This document shows, one piece after another, positions 16,949-26,268 of a stretch of DNA of 64,000 nucleotides. How positions within the stretch are numbered: position 1 is the stretch's first letter; every line of letters starts with the position of its first letter. Both the position numbers and the translations under genes were made by a program. The notes under the pieces were generated by a model. That model saw nothing but the letters and a program-made list of their open reading frames with translations. It made no database searches and had not been told where the DNA came from. Origin of the DNA: Xanthocytophaga agilis (GTDB lineage Bacteria; Bacteroidota; Bacteroidia; Cytophagales; 172606-1). The stretch lies in NCBI RefSeq assembly GCF_030068605.1, contig NZ_JASJOU010000024.1:39899-103898 (forward strand), written 5' to 3'.

Positions 16949-17596
16949 TCATGTAAGAGAAATATCTACCAGATTCAGGATTACTGCTTTTCTTACGAGT
17001 CCAGCTGTGTTTTTTACATCCAGTTTTAAGCATATATTTTTTCTGTGTCCCTCTACTGTCCGTTCACTGATGAAAAGCTTTTCTCCGATTTCCTGCATGG
17101 TATATTCCTGACAAATCAATTCCAGAATTTCCTTTTCCCGTGAGCTTAACTGCATTGATGGCATGGACTTTCTGTTCTTGTTTTTTAGTCCGGCAAGCAA
17201 TGATTTGGATACCATTTCATTTAAATACATTCCTTTCTCATACACAGTTCGTATCGCTAGTTCCAGTTCATCTCGTTTTACGTCCTTGGGAAGATAGCCA
17301 TTGGCATCTTGTTCCATCATGTAGCTAATCATACGAGGTTCTGTATGCATGGAGAGCACAATGATCTTGGGTTTGGGATTCTGCATCGAAACGGTTTTAA
17401 GTGTTTCAATACCATTCATATCTTTCATCTCTATATCCAATAAAATAACGTCAGCAGTCGTAATTTTTAGCTGGTTGATGAGATCTTTTCCACTTTCAGC
17501 TTCCAGTGTCAATTGCACACCCTCCATACTGTCTATAATCATGCGAATGCCTTCACGAAATAGACTATGGTCATCTGCAATGCCTACATTAATCAT
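16949..17596 (-). CDS. NarL/FixJ-family response regulator
   Basis: The 215-residue regulator has a receiver domain with D8/D9, phosphoacceptor D54 (VILLDIEMKD), the AlsM-type switch VLSMHTE and Lys in YLPKDVKRDE. The C-terminal LuxR HTH has LSSREKEILELICQEYTMQE and SERTVEGHRKNICLKL. Its ATG overlaps the stop of the histidine kinase gene by 4 nt (ATGA at 17593-17596), so the two are translationally coupled and almost certainly a cognate pair. Targets unknown. Confidence 0.95.
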   Translation of the reverse strand: MINVGIADDHSLFREGIRMIIDSMEGVQLTLEAESGKDLINQLKITTADVILLDIEMKDMNGIETLKTVSMQNPKPKIIVLSMHTEPRMISYMMEQDANGYLPKDVKRDELELAIRTVYEKGMYLNEMVSKSLLAGLKNKNRKSMPSMQLSSREKEILELICQEYTMQEIGEKLFISERTVEGHRKNICLKLDVKNTAGLVRKAVILNLVDISLT

Positions 17597-18387
17597 AATT
17601 CATGGGATATAAATTTGTGAATATCCATTTCCATAAGAAGATGAATACCTTTTTCTGGCTTAATTATTTTCATTTTTCCATCCAACAAATTCAGACGGCT
17701 TTCAATGCTTTTCATTCCCAATCCACTGTTGGTGTTATCTGGTTCAAAACCAATGCCATCATCTTTATATGTAAGATACAGTTGATGTTGCTGGTCTTTG
17801 ATGTGCAGAAAAATATGAGATGCTTTGGCATGCTTTAATGTGTTGCCGATTAGTTCCTGTATAATCCGATAGAGAATAAGTTCAGCCTCTTTACTTAGTT
17901 CAATAGTGATTTGATGGGTAAACTGAAATTGTATTCCTGCTTCATTTAATTTTTCTGAAAGGCTCTCAACTGCTTCTATCAAACCTAGGTTTTCCAGAAT
18001 AACAGGACGCAAATCATGTGAAATACGCCTGATATTAAACATCATTTCATCAAATAAGCCATTCATCTTGTTGCTTACCTGTTGCAGGTGTTCTTCCGCT
18101 TTGACATAACTGAGTTGGTTGAAATATAGTCGGGATGTCGTAAGTAGTACACCAATTTCATCATGGAGATCATGAGCAATACGATTTCGTTCTTTTTCCT
18201 GACTTTCAATAGTAGCCTTTAATAATTGTTTCTGATAATGATGCTCTAGTTGCTTTTGCTGTAAATCCTTGGCAACCATTCTGCGTTGGTGAATCACAAA
18301 TATTAAGACAATACCCATGGCAAGAGCAAAAAGCCCTATCATGCTTGCTAACAGAATTTCTGATAAACCAATACCATTTTGCTCCAT
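17593..18387 (-). CDS. Sensor histidine kinase (HisKA_3/HATPase type)
   Basis: The 264-residue kinase has one N-terminal membrane helix (residues about 10-33, ILLASMIGLFALAMGIVLIF) and a coiled-coil linker. The phosphoacceptor motif EKERNRIAHDLHDEIG has His75 as the expected site. The HATPase_c domain has the N-box ELIGNTLKHAKAS, G1 YKDDGIGFEP and G2 SGLGMKSIESR. No sensor domain is present, so it may sense through the membrane or a partner protein. It forms a coupled operon with the response regulator at 16949. Confidence 0.95.
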   Translation of the reverse strand: MEQNGIGLSEILLASMIGLFALAMGIVLIFVIHQRRMVAKDLQQKQLEHHYQKQLLKATIESQEKERNRIAHDLHDEIGVLLTTSRLYFNQLSYVKAEEHLQQVSNKMNGLFDEMMFNIRRISHDLRPVILENLGLIEAVESLSEKLNEAGIQFQFTHQITIELSKEAELILYRIIQELIGNTLKHAKASHIFLHIKDQQHQLYLTYKDDGIGFEPDNTNSGLGMKSIESRLNLLDGKMKIIKPEKGIHLLMEMDIHKFISHEL

Positions 18388-18500
18388 CTCAATTTTAAAA
18401 AATAAATGCAGACATGCGATGCCTATAGATAGAAATTATAGCAGTTGAAACGCTTCTAATGAATCCTAATACAATTTTTTGTGGTTGAAGCAATATCTGT

Positions 18501-19172
18501 TTAGCTTTTTGACGTGCGTGTTTTCTCCTGATTCCTGATTAAAAGTGCTATTGCATACAGGATATAGTGCACAATATTAAACAAAGCATGTGTACCCCAG
18601 ATTACCCCTTTTGTTTTCATTGACTCTGATATCAAATCATTAGCCACATAAAATAAAACCAAAGAGCCTGAAAAATAGGTAAGTACAGATGCATTAATCC
18701 AGAACATAGGCACACGCTCCAGATGTCGGTTTTCCAGATCACGCAGCTCTTTATAAAAATAGAGAATAGCCAGTACAATTAATAAAATGCATTCAACAAA
18801 TATGGTATGTGAATTAAATTGTTTCAGGCTTTGAAAAAAAACAGTGTTGATGATAGCAAATAAGGCAAATGCAATCATTACCGCAAGCACATAAACAGAT
18901 TTTATCAATGTATTTATATGTTTTCGGTAAATAGTAGCCAATAGTAGGAATTCTGCAATAGTATAAAAATGGAAAATGAAATTATTATTTATGTGTATTT
19001 TCCATAACCATACTGAAACCAATTCGACAGGTAAGGTTATAATAAGAAGATAGAATACTATTTTTTGCTCAAATCGTAAGGTTCGGAATCTGAGAATAGC
19101 GATAAGTATACAGGCTAAGATAAGAAGATGGACTATCCATCTTGTTATCTCAAGAAACACAAAGTTCTCCAT
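18501..19172 (-). CDS. Hypothetical multi-pass membrane protein
   Basis: The 223-residue protein has about seven hydrophobic segments (IVHLLILACILIAIL, KIVFYLLIITLPVELVSVWL, HFYTIAEFLLLATIY, VLAVMIAFALFAIINTVF, FVECILLIVLAILYFY, WINASVLTYFSGSLVLFYVA, ALFNIVHYILYAIALLI) and a basic C-terminal tail. This topology is common in uncharacterised Bacteroidota membrane proteins. It is on the same strand as, and 9 bp downstream of, 19182-19970. It has no catalytic motif and the function is unknown. Confidence 0.75.
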   Translation of the reverse strand: MENFVFLEITRWIVHLLILACILIAILRFRTLRFEQKIVFYLLIITLPVELVSVWLWKIHINNNFIFHFYTIAEFLLLATIYRKHINTLIKSVYVLAVMIAFALFAIINTVFFQSLKQFNSHTIFVECILLIVLAILYFYKELRDLENRHLERVPMFWINASVLTYFSGSLVLFYVANDLISESMKTKGVIWGTHALFNIVHYILYAIALLIRNQEKTRTSKS

Positions 19173-19181
19173 TTGGATTTT

Positions 19182-19970
19182 CTACGTTGGGCAGCTTGAT
19201 GGACAAGGGGATGTGTATTCATAAAAAATGCTGATTGACCCATCTTCCTGTTTGATACTTCTTAATCCAAGTTTATGAATACTAAGAATTAGTTTTGTCT
19301 CATCCAGGCGATTTGTATTGAGAACTAATTCAAAGATAGGAGAGAATGTAAACATGTCAGAATGCCTTTCCTTATTCATGTCCGCACCTAAGTGGAAGAT
19401 TATTTTTTGGATGTGGCCTCTGTTGTCGTTTATCACCTGCCAGAATACTGGATTGATATTTTTTGTGAAATGGTATCCCAACAGTCGTTTTCTGACCAGT
19501 CGCTTCAAAGAGCCTATCTTTGCCATCGAATTATCTTCCAGTTTTGCCCCAAATACATCAGTAATCGTCTCAGACTCCATTTCTCTCCAGTTTTTGGATA
19601 ACCAGTCGAAAAGTTCATAAGAAATTTTGGCGATAGTTAGAGTTACAGATGGAGGCTCTATGTATTGAAACTCAAATGGTTTATCAGGTTCACAGCTAGT
19701 TTGAAGAATTGGCTTAAATGTGAAATACTCAGGATTAGATTCTATGGAATCAAGTCCCATCATTATGTTAAAGTCTATGAAATCATTCGCTTGGACCTTG
19801 TCAGGAAAAGCTTGATCAAGATCGCGAGCAGTAAGCTCAAGTGAACACAGTCTTTCAAACTGTAATCCATTGTTTTTAGTAAAGTGGTTAACTAATCCAG
19901 AAGAATAACATTGCTGCCAGTTTCTAATTTTTTGTTCTGCCTGAGGACGAGTAATTGAGCAATCTTCCAT
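19182..19970 (-). CDS. Hypothetical protein
   Basis: The 262-residue soluble protein matches no family I know. It starts MEDCSITRPQAEQKIRNWQQ and ends in a Cys/Pro/Ser-rich tail (SPCPSSCPT). The middle has ISYELFDWLSKNWREMESE, and the second half is beta rich (FTFSPIFELVLNTNRLDETK). It is the first gene of a likely two-gene unit with 18501-19172. Function unknown. Confidence 0.7.
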   Translation of the reverse strand: MEDCSITRPQAEQKIRNWQQCYSSGLVNHFTKNNGLQFERLCSLELTARDLDQAFPDKVQANDFIDFNIMMGLDSIESNPEYFTFKPILQTSCEPDKPFEFQYIEPPSVTLTIAKISYELFDWLSKNWREMESETITDVFGAKLEDNSMAKIGSLKRLVRKRLLGYHFTKNINPVFWQVINDNRGHIQKIIFHLGADMNKERHSDMFTFSPIFELVLNTNRLDETKLILSIHKLGLRSIKQEDGSISIFYEYTSPCPSSCPT

Positions 19971-20296
19971 GAGATAAAATGATTAAATAAATGGGTTTGT
20001 TATTGGCTCAAGTTATCTGCAACGGCTACAATATCCAAACACATTCATGCTAACCTATTGAAAAACACGGGAAAACCCCTATGTGAATCCGTCATTTCCC
20101 CCGTTTGATAAAACAGGAGTTTTTGCGCTTAAAGGCTCTGTCGTTTCTACTGACCTTTGTTATATCAAATGCATTTGAGAAAGGTGGAGCGAAACCACTT
20201 TAAAAATGAGCTGGCCTGCACAGAATACAAAGTAGGAGGTGTGTTCCGAAAAGCCTGAAAAGAGTAGGAAGAACTTTTAACTACAACACTAAATTT
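19971..20296. other. Divergent intergenic region
   Basis: This 326-bp spacer lies between divergent genes. It contains an imperfect inverted repeat, ACGGGAAA near 20067 against TTTCCCCCGT near 20094, of unknown meaning, and no gene. The last 55 nt form the leader of the 20297 gene and resemble the leader of the next paralog. Confidence 0.5.
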
Positions 20297-20692
20297 ATGG
20301 GTACCAAAAGAACAGAATTCGAATTAGTAAACAATGATCCTCTCAAGACAATTGTTGCTATCAACGTTACGAACTGGTCACGTTATGATTATCCGGAAGA
20401 ACTTAATCCTTCCCAACTAGAATCTTTGGTTCCTATTAAACCAAATGAGAGCAAGATGATGAGCCTGGAATTACGGAATGGAGCTACCGGATGTCCTTTT
20501 TATGTGAAGCTGATTTTTAGTGATAACAGTTATGCTGAATTCAATGTTGTGCAAAGAGATGCATTTGAAAAGATCACAGATAGATCTGTACCATTGTTAA
20601 CAGGTGTTAGAGCTTTTGAAAATGCAGAGGACAATCAACCTGAAGGTTATCATGGACAGGTACATGTTACTCTTACTAATTACACTTGTTAA
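20297..20692 (+). CDS. Hypothetical 131-residue protein, tandem paralog A
   Basis: This small, probably beta-sandwich, protein without signal peptide starts MGTKRTEFELVNNDPLKTIV and contains SLELRNGATGCPFYV and FNVVQRDAFEKITDRSVPLL. It shares length and pattern with the next gene: FELxNN, YDxPxxxNxxQL, a LEREGA-like LELR.GA..C, VxQRDAxExI, VPxxT and a C-terminal G.HG. The family is not known to me. The leader also resembles that of the paralog, so the duplication took the promoter-proximal region with it. Signs of export are absent; a cytoplasmic or contractile-injection-type cargo role is speculation. Confidence 0.75.
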   Translation: MGTKRTEFELVNNDPLKTIVAINVTNWSRYDYPEELNPSQLESLVPIKPNESKMMSLELRNGATGCPFYVKLIFSDNSYAEFNVVQRDAFEKITDRSVPLLTGVRAFENAEDNQPEGYHGQVHVTLTNYTC

Positions 20693-20776
20693 CGTTGGTT
20701 AACAGATTCCTCAAAGGTGAATGCCGAAAAACCTTTATATAAATAGAGTAGGCAGAAAAAAACAATAAATACATTT

Positions 20777-21172
20777 ATGGCAAGTACATATAAAACCCAG
20801 TTCGAATTAACAAATAATCTGGAGTTTCCTATCAGTATCCAGAAGGTTACTTTTGATGAATATGATTTTCCAGATGGGCATAACACTCCAGAACAATTAA
20901 ACAAGAAAACGTTACAGAAAGGTGAAAGTCTTAAAGTTCCTCTAGAACTTCGTGAAGGTGCCAGGTATTGTGGGTTTACAACTGTAGCAGGTGTAAATGA
21001 GGATGTTATAACCTTTAAGGTTATTCAGAGAGATGCCTATGAACGGATTATCCGGAAAGAGATACCTGTAGCTACAAGTCTCATCGCTGTCCAGAATTGT
21101 ACTCAGGAAAAAATGAAAGAAGGTGTACATGGTCGTAATACTATTACAATCAAGATTGAAAGTGCGAACTAG
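20777..21172 (+). CDS. Hypothetical 131-residue protein, tandem paralog B
   Basis: It is the same length as its neighbour at 20297 and clearly homologous. It starts MASTYKTQFELTNNLEFPIS and contains VPLELREGARYCGFTTVAG and FKVIQRDAYERIIRKEIPVA. It ends with a strong bidirectional terminator at 21195-21230. The two genes have separate leaders (85-bp gap) with a shared CCGAAAA(A/G)CCT...AGAGTAGG block, so each may have its own promoter or the same RNA-level control. Function unknown. Confidence 0.75.
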   Translation: MASTYKTQFELTNNLEFPISIQKVTFDEYDFPDGHNTPEQLNKKTLQKGESLKVPLELREGARYCGFTTVAGVNEDVITFKVIQRDAYERIIRKEIPVATSLIAVQNCTQEKMKEGVHGRNTITIKIESAN

Positions 21173-21194
21173 TATTGACTCAACTAAATTACAA

Positions 21195-21230
21195 ACACAA
21201 CAGGCTCTGAATAGTCAGAGCCTGTTGTGT
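21195..21230. terminator. Bidirectional intrinsic terminator
   Basis: A perfect 16-bp stem, ACACAACAGGCTCTGA with its reverse complement, is closed by ATAG. It lies between the paralog B gene (+) and the ABC-F gene (-), whose stop is at 21234. Confidence 0.88.
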
Positions 21231-21233
21231 ATA

Positions 21234-23114
21234 TTAAATATATTCTGCCAGTTCCAGCCAACGGTCTGTCTTGGTTCCCAGCGTACGTTCGATTGTTTCA
21301 ATTTCTTTGGCCCAGCCTGTTATTTCTTCATGGTTGGGACTACCTGTATTTAGCTTGGCAACTAGTTTAGACTTTTTCTCTTCCAGTTCTTCAATCTCTT
21401 TTTCCAGTGTCTCATATTCCTTCTGCTCTTTGAAGGACAGCTTTCGCTTGGCTGCTTCCTGGGTAGGAGTAGAAGTCTGTACCACCGGCTCTGGTTTATT
21501 TGCTTTCTGAGCCTGAACTTTTTCCTGCTCGTCCTTGTCCTCCAGCCACTCGCGGTAATCGGTATAGTTACCAGGGAAATCGCGAATTTTGCCTTCGCCT
21601 TCAAATACAAACAAGTGATCTACCAGACGGTCCATGAAGTAACGGTCGTGTGATACCAATAGTAAACAACCACCAAAGTTTTCGAGAAAATCTTCCAACA
21701 CGTTTAGCGTAGTAAGATCCAGGTCGTTGGTAGGCTCATCAAGAATCAGGAAGTTTGGATTTTTGATGAGTACACGAAGCAACTGTAACCGACGTTTTTC
21801 ACCCCCACTAAGTTTTGCTACCAGATCCCATTGCTTGGCAGGCGGGAAAAGAAACAGATTCAAAAACTGAGAGGCTGTTAGTGTTTGTCCATTGGCAAGT
21901 GTTACTACCTCTGCTATTTCCTGCACCAGTTCAATAACCCGCTGGTTGTCTTTGTAAACCAATTCCTGCTGAGTGTAATAACCGATTTGAGTAGTATCTC
22001 CTTTATCTACAGTTCCTTTGTCAGGTTGCAGATTGCCTGTCAGCAGATTTAGAAAGGTAGTTTTTCCAATGCCATTTTTACCGACAATCCCTATCCGATC
22101 CTGTTTTTTGAATACGTAGGTAAAGTCGTCCACCATTTTCTGAGCGCCAAATGACTTGTATACATGGTCCAGTTCAATGATCTTATTACCAAGCCGGGTT
22201 GTTTTTACGCTTAATTCCAGTTGGGCATTGGCTTTGGTTCCAGCTGCTTTTTCTTTTAGCTCATAAAATGCATCAATCCGATATTTGGCTTTTGTTCCAC
22301 GGGCTTTCGGCATACGACGCATCCATTCCAGTTCCTTACGAAGCAGATTGCGGGCTTTTTCCGTTTCTGCTGTTTGTTGTGCTTCCCGTTCCGCTTTCTT
22401 TTCCAAAAAATACCCATAATTGCCCTGATAACGGTATAATTGTCCCCGATCTATTTCAACAATGGTATTGGTTACCGCATCCAGGAAATACCGGTCGTGT
22501 GTAATCAGGATCAATGTTATGTTTTGTGAAGACAAATGATGTTCCAGCCATTCAATTGCACCCAGATCCAGGTGGTTGGTAGGTTCGTCCATAATCAGCA
22601 GATCGGGATGCTCAATCAATACTCTTGCTAGTGCTACCCGTTTACGTTGTCCTCCGGATAGCTGGCTAATCTTTTTCTCCAGATCATGAATATCCAGTTT
22701 ACCTAAAATCTGTTTTACTTCTGATTCATACTCCCACGCTTTGGTTGCATCCATTTGTGTAATGGCTTTGTCCATCAGGTCTGAATTTTCCGGATGCTCC
22801 ATGGCCTGTTCATACAACTTAATAGCAGAGAGTGCAGGATGACCAGTGGAAAACAAGGTATCCATAATACTTAGGTCCTGCTCAAAATCAGGATTTTGAG
22901 ATAAGAAGCCAATGGATATTTCTTTGCGGGTACTAACCTTACCTTCATCAGCAGGCAGTGTACCTGCCAGGATATTCAAAAGTGTACTTTTGCCAATACC
23001 ATTTGGCCCAACGATGGCTACCTTTTCGCCCCTGCTGACACCAAAAGAAATGTTACGAAACAACCAGCGGTCACTAAACGACTTGCCTATATTTTCGGCG
23101 GATATATAATTCAT
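21234..23114 (-). CDS. uup: ABC-F family ATPase, Uup type
   Basis: The 626-residue soluble protein has two ABC domains and no membrane segment. Domain 1 has Walker A GPNGIGKST, signature LSGGQRKRVALARVL and Walker B LLIMDEPTNHLD. Domain 2 has GKNGIGKTT, LSGGEKRRLQLLRVL and FLILDEPTNDLD. The linker contains ELEWMRRMPKARGTKAKYRI, characteristic of Uup. The C-terminus is a basic coiled coil (EYETLEKEIEELEEKKSKLV). Uup-type proteins act on ribosomes or branched DNA rather than transport. It is monocistronic. Confidence 0.92.
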   Translation of the reverse strand: MNYISAENIGKSFSDRWLFRNISFGVSRGEKVAIVGPNGIGKSTLLNILAGTLPADEGKVSTRKEISIGFLSQNPDFEQDLSIMDTLFSTGHPALSAIKLYEQAMEHPENSDLMDKAITQMDATKAWEYESEVKQILGKLDIHDLEKKISQLSGGQRKRVALARVLIEHPDLLIMDEPTNHLDLGAIEWLEHHLSSQNITLILITHDRYFLDAVTNTIVEIDRGQLYRYQGNYGYFLEKKAEREAQQTAETEKARNLLRKELEWMRRMPKARGTKAKYRIDAFYELKEKAAGTKANAQLELSVKTTRLGNKIIELDHVYKSFGAQKMVDDFTYVFKKQDRIGIVGKNGIGKTTFLNLLTGNLQPDKGTVDKGDTTQIGYYTQQELVYKDNQRVIELVQEIAEVVTLANGQTLTASQFLNLFLFPPAKQWDLVAKLSGGEKRRLQLLRVLIKNPNFLILDEPTNDLDLTTLNVLEDFLENFGGCLLLVSHDRYFMDRLVDHLFVFEGEGKIRDFPGNYTDYREWLEDKDEQEKVQAQKANKPEPVVQTSTPTQEAAKRKLSFKEQKEYETLEKEIEELEEKKSKLVAKLNTGSPNHEEITGWAKEIETIERTLGTKTDRWLELAEYI

Positions 23115-23302
23115 AGGATAGAAAAAACAAATAAACGAAATGCTTGTCAGACAGATAAATCATTGTTTGATGTCATCTATCAAACAAGTATTCTAATAAA
23201 TACTGAATAAGTTTGCAAAGGTAGGGCTTTTTATATTCAGAAAGATATTATTTTGAAAAGGACTCTATTGTTACTATTTCTGAGTTATTGCTATTTATAT
23301 AC

Positions 23303-23902
23303 ATGAATATCTGGGATCATTGTTTATTGTCACAACGAAAGTTTGGAGGGCAACCGGGAGATTATGAGAAGATCCATAGCTTTATGGATTCTTCCAAATA
23401 TTTTTTCTATCATAATAAACATAGGTTACTGATACACAATTTATTTGGGGTAGAACTGGCTACAGAGCTATTGGGAAACTTTATTGAAAACTCAGATCAT
23501 AAAAAGGTATTGGTGCGGGATGTGGCTATCGAACATTGCAGGGAAGATCTGGATGGCAAAATCCCTACGCTGTATGACTGGCTCAAAGATAATACGGAAC
23601 TGGAAAGTATGCTAGGAGAAGTGCCTGACTTGGGAAATGACACCTGGAATCGGTTTTTATGGCGACCCTTTCTTCGCAGTGAGTTGAAAGCCTCGCTGAT
23701 TATCACCTGTAGCGACTTTGGTGTATTTCTAATGGAGCATTTTCATGGATTGGAAGCCGCTAAACAGCTTGCACGTAATTTAGATCCGGAGTGTAAAGTA
23801 AAGCCGTTTCTGGAGAAATTCAGATTTACACAACGCTGGCAGTACACTCCTCAACAGGAAGAATTGGAGTGGTTGCGTAAAAATGCGGTTTCTCAAAAGT
23901 AA
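23303..23902 (+). CDS. DUF6915-like protein
   Basis: The 199-residue soluble protein has an N-terminal half with the pattern SQRKFGGQPGDYEKIHSFMD followed by DSSKYFFYHNKHRLLIHNLFG, matching my recollection of DUF6915 (conserved H/R/H residues in the second motif). The C-terminal half is not assigned. The frame opens at 23288, but MNIWDHCLLSQRKFGG at 23303 is the natural start. It leads a + strand run of five genes ending at 26607. Its stop lies 10 nt before the chosen ATG of the next gene. Function unknown. Confidence 0.75.
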   Translation: MNIWDHCLLSQRKFGGQPGDYEKIHSFMDSSKYFFYHNKHRLLIHNLFGVELATELLGNFIENSDHKKVLVRDVAIEHCREDLDGKIPTLYDWLKDNTELESMLGEVPDLGNDTWNRFLWRPFLRSELKASLIITCSDFGVFLMEHFHGLEAAKQLARNLDPECKVKPFLEKFRFTQRWQYTPQQEELEWLRKNAVSQK

Positions 23903-23912
23903 CAAGTATTGT

Positions 23913-24725
23913 ATGTGGTTTTATTTAAAAAAGGTGTTTACTAACAAAGAGGTAAAATACGAAAAGGGAAAGCTTCTATCAGCATGGCTAAGTAATTCTA
24001 TAATTCCTCCCTTGACGATTAAGGAGCTTGTAAAGAGTGCTCGTATTGCTGATGAAAAGATTTTAGCAGAGTGGGATGCAGGTGGAGATAATAAGTGTAT
24101 CAATATAAAAGTAGGGGATGAATATGATGATAGGTTCTTTGGGAAGTTGTGTTCAGAAATTGTGGAAAAGCTGCAGTTGCCTCATGATGGTGATTACTAT
24201 AATAAAGGATGTGGAGAAATTGATATAAATGAGAAGGGCCAGATTGTATTGACCTATTCTACGCGTGCCCATTATTATGATTATAATGGAGCATGGACAA
24301 ATCAATCAGCTGGAGACAATTTGATTTCTATTGAATGGGTAGATATAGAAGATGTATTTCAACTTGAACAGTATTTACATCGAGTCAATATTTCCTTTTT
24401 GTTAACAATGGGATTAGATGAAAATAAGGAGATTAACTACACTACCTATGGGGAATTGATTGATGTTCGAATTTGGGAAGGTGATGGATTAGATATTTTT
24501 GTGCCTTCTGCTGCTTCTGAATTTTATTTGAAAGTTATTAAAGACTACATGAAGAAGTTTGAAAAGGAATTTAATAAGATAGAAGACGTAAGTGGTAGTA
24601 AAGAGATGGATTCCATAGAGATCAATGGTACTCTGGAACCTGGAAAAATTAGATTGGAGTTACGAAAAACATATGTAGTCATTGATTATATTATTGAAAA
24701 TAAATCGGTAGTTTTAATTTACTAA
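23913..24725 (+). CDS. Hypothetical protein, paralog of the next gene
   Basis: The 270-residue acidic protein is homologous to the next gene (24774). Shared blocks include DWNAGGDE or EWDAGGDN, VLxYSxRAxYYDYN, EWxxxxDxFxLxQYLHRVNI, and a C-terminal LRLELxKxYVVID.I.(D/E)N(K/E)SVVLI. The aromatic YYDY patch and acidic surface are distinctive, but I recognise no family. The frame opens at 23883, but the paralog starts MW(S/F)Y.KK, which places this start at 23913. There is no signal peptide. Function unknown. Confidence 0.75.
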   Translation: MWFYLKKVFTNKEVKYEKGKLLSAWLSNSIIPPLTIKELVKSARIADEKILAEWDAGGDNKCINIKVGDEYDDRFFGKLCSEIVEKLQLPHDGDYYNKGCGEIDINEKGQIVLTYSTRAHYYDYNGAWTNQSAGDNLISIEWVDIEDVFQLEQYLHRVNISFLLTMGLDENKEINYTTYGELIDVRIWEGDGLDIFVPSAASEFYLKVIKDYMKKFEKEFNKIEDVSGSKEMDSIEINGTLEPGKIRLELRKTYVVIDYIIENKSVVLIY

Positions 24726-24773
24726 TTAAGGTGTCTTATCTACTCTATTTTTAGACATTATAACTATAGCAAA

Positions 24774-25679
24774 ATGTGGTCTTATTGGAAAAAGATATAT
24801 AATTCATTCTTTACAAACCAGGTAAATACAGAAAAGGAAGAATCTATAATACATAAACAGGGGCCAACAGTATATCCTCCTTTGAATGCAGTGACAACTA
24901 AATCAGAAGAAGCGGAGATAGATGTAAGAAAGGAAAGAGATATAAATACTGTTTTGAAAGAGGCAATAGTTGAACAATTATCTGCTGGAAAACCTATTCC
25001 TGTAGACTGGAACGCTGGAGGAGACGAAACTATTTGCAATGTACAAATCGGGGAGGCATATGACTACAAGAAAGATGGAATCAATATTGGATGGGAATTG
25101 GGCGATCTGATTGCACAGGTATTGGAGTTACCCAATGCTGGAGAGTATTTTAATAATGGAAAGGGGCATATCGAAGTAGACCAGAAAGGGCAGGTTGTAT
25201 TACATTATTCGGCGCGAGCTTACTACTATGATTACGAAGAAAGTGATTGGGTAGATGGAGAGCCAGCCGAAAATGTTTCGTCTACTGAATGGATACCTGT
25301 AGATGATCCCTTTCATCTGAATCAATACTTACATAGGGTCAATATTAACTTTTCTGTCTGGATGCATGTAGAAGGGCGTAATACTATTACGTATGATTCG
25401 TATGGAGGCCTGATTCATACACAGGTCCGGGAGGGAGACGAAATGTCTGTTCCTATTCCAAAAGAGGCAGAGGCTTTTTATGGAGAAGTAATCCGGAAAC
25501 GATTGCAAAAGTTTGAAAAGGACTTTGAATTTAGTGAGGAAGTTGCGAAGAGTAAGTCGTTGCATTCGATTGATGTGAGTGGTAGATTAGAGGAAGGTGG
25601 GGTTCGGTTAGAATTACAAAAATCCTATGTAGTGATCGATTTTATCGCTGACAATGAATCTGTGGTTTTAATCAAATAG
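24774..25679 (+). CDS. Hypothetical protein, paralog of the previous gene
   Basis: The 301-residue paralog of 23913 has a longer N-terminal insertion (QVNTEKEESIIHKQGPTVYP). It keeps the same order of motifs: VDWNAGGDETICNVQIG, the LHYSARAYYYDYEESDW aromatic block, WIPVDDPFHLNQYLHRVNIN and the C-terminal LELQKSYVVIDFIADNESVV. The tandem arrangement suggests duplication followed by divergence. Only 4 nt separate its stop from the next ATG, so the operon continues. Function unknown. Confidence 0.75.
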   Translation: MWSYWKKIYNSFFTNQVNTEKEESIIHKQGPTVYPPLNAVTTKSEEAEIDVRKERDINTVLKEAIVEQLSAGKPIPVDWNAGGDETICNVQIGEAYDYKKDGINIGWELGDLIAQVLELPNAGEYFNNGKGHIEVDQKGQVVLHYSARAYYYDYEESDWVDGEPAENVSSTEWIPVDDPFHLNQYLHRVNINFSVWMHVEGRNTITYDSYGGLIHTQVREGDEMSVPIPKEAEAFYGEVIRKRLQKFEKDFEFSEEVAKSKSLHSIDVSGRLEEGGVRLELQKSYVVIDFIADNESVVLIK

Positions 25680-25683
25680 TACT

Positions 25684-26265
25684 ATGGCAGTGTATACAAA
25701 AGGTATAGCTTTCGAGAAATTGGAAACTGTGCTGAAGATTTATAAAAAACAGGCACGATCACAAAAGGAGGTGTTGTCATTGTTCTCTCAGGAAAGCCAT
25801 CGAAAGACTATTGAAAATACCTATGAGAAACTGACACCTCTGACTATTGCGGAAGCTTTACTGTTATCTAATGCAGAACAGCGTATGGTTGCTTTACAAT
25901 GTTTTGGGGTCGAAGAGTTGGTGACTAAACTGAATGCAAAACAGTTAGATGCACAGACTATCACCAAAAAACAGATCCGGTGGGATGAGCATCTGAAACC
26001 CTATGAACATACCTATGAGGATACCTATGAGCTATACAAGATAGATGCTAAATCACTGGGTATAGAACGTCATTTCTGGCGTGAGCCGGCTATTTATTTT
26101 GTCAAGTGTCAGTGTGCTTCTACAGATAGACTATATTATTTGTATGTGTCTGAAGATATTGCTCAGCAACAAGATGCTATTGCCGCTATTGCCTGGACTA
26201 TGCGATTCAATGGTAAACCGCTGACCAAGCAACAGTATTTGAATCTTATGTATTCAGAAACGTAA
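25684..26265 (+). CDS. Protein resembling the C-terminal part of DUF6745
   Basis: The 193-residue soluble protein starts MAVYTKGIAFEKLETVLKIY. The middle stretch SNAEQRMVALQCFGVEELVT and the end RLYYLYVSEDIAQQQDAIAA followed by IAWTMRFNG resemble the pattern N.EQRR.A...G and YFLRVP...T..EAVAWTFGL that I remember from DUF6745 proteins. It is followed after 3 nt by a small HGDVL protein, a pairing I also associate with DUF6745. This is recognition from memory and a profile search would settle it. Function unknown. Confidence 0.6.
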   Translation: MAVYTKGIAFEKLETVLKIYKKQARSQKEVLSLFSQESHRKTIENTYEKLTPLTIAEALLLSNAEQRMVALQCFGVEELVTKLNAKQLDAQTITKKQIRWDEHLKPYEHTYEDTYELYKIDAKSLGIERHFWREPAIYFVKCQCASTDRLYYLYVSEDIAQQQDAIAAIAWTMRFNGKPLTKQQYLNLMYSET

Positions 26266-26268
26266 ACT

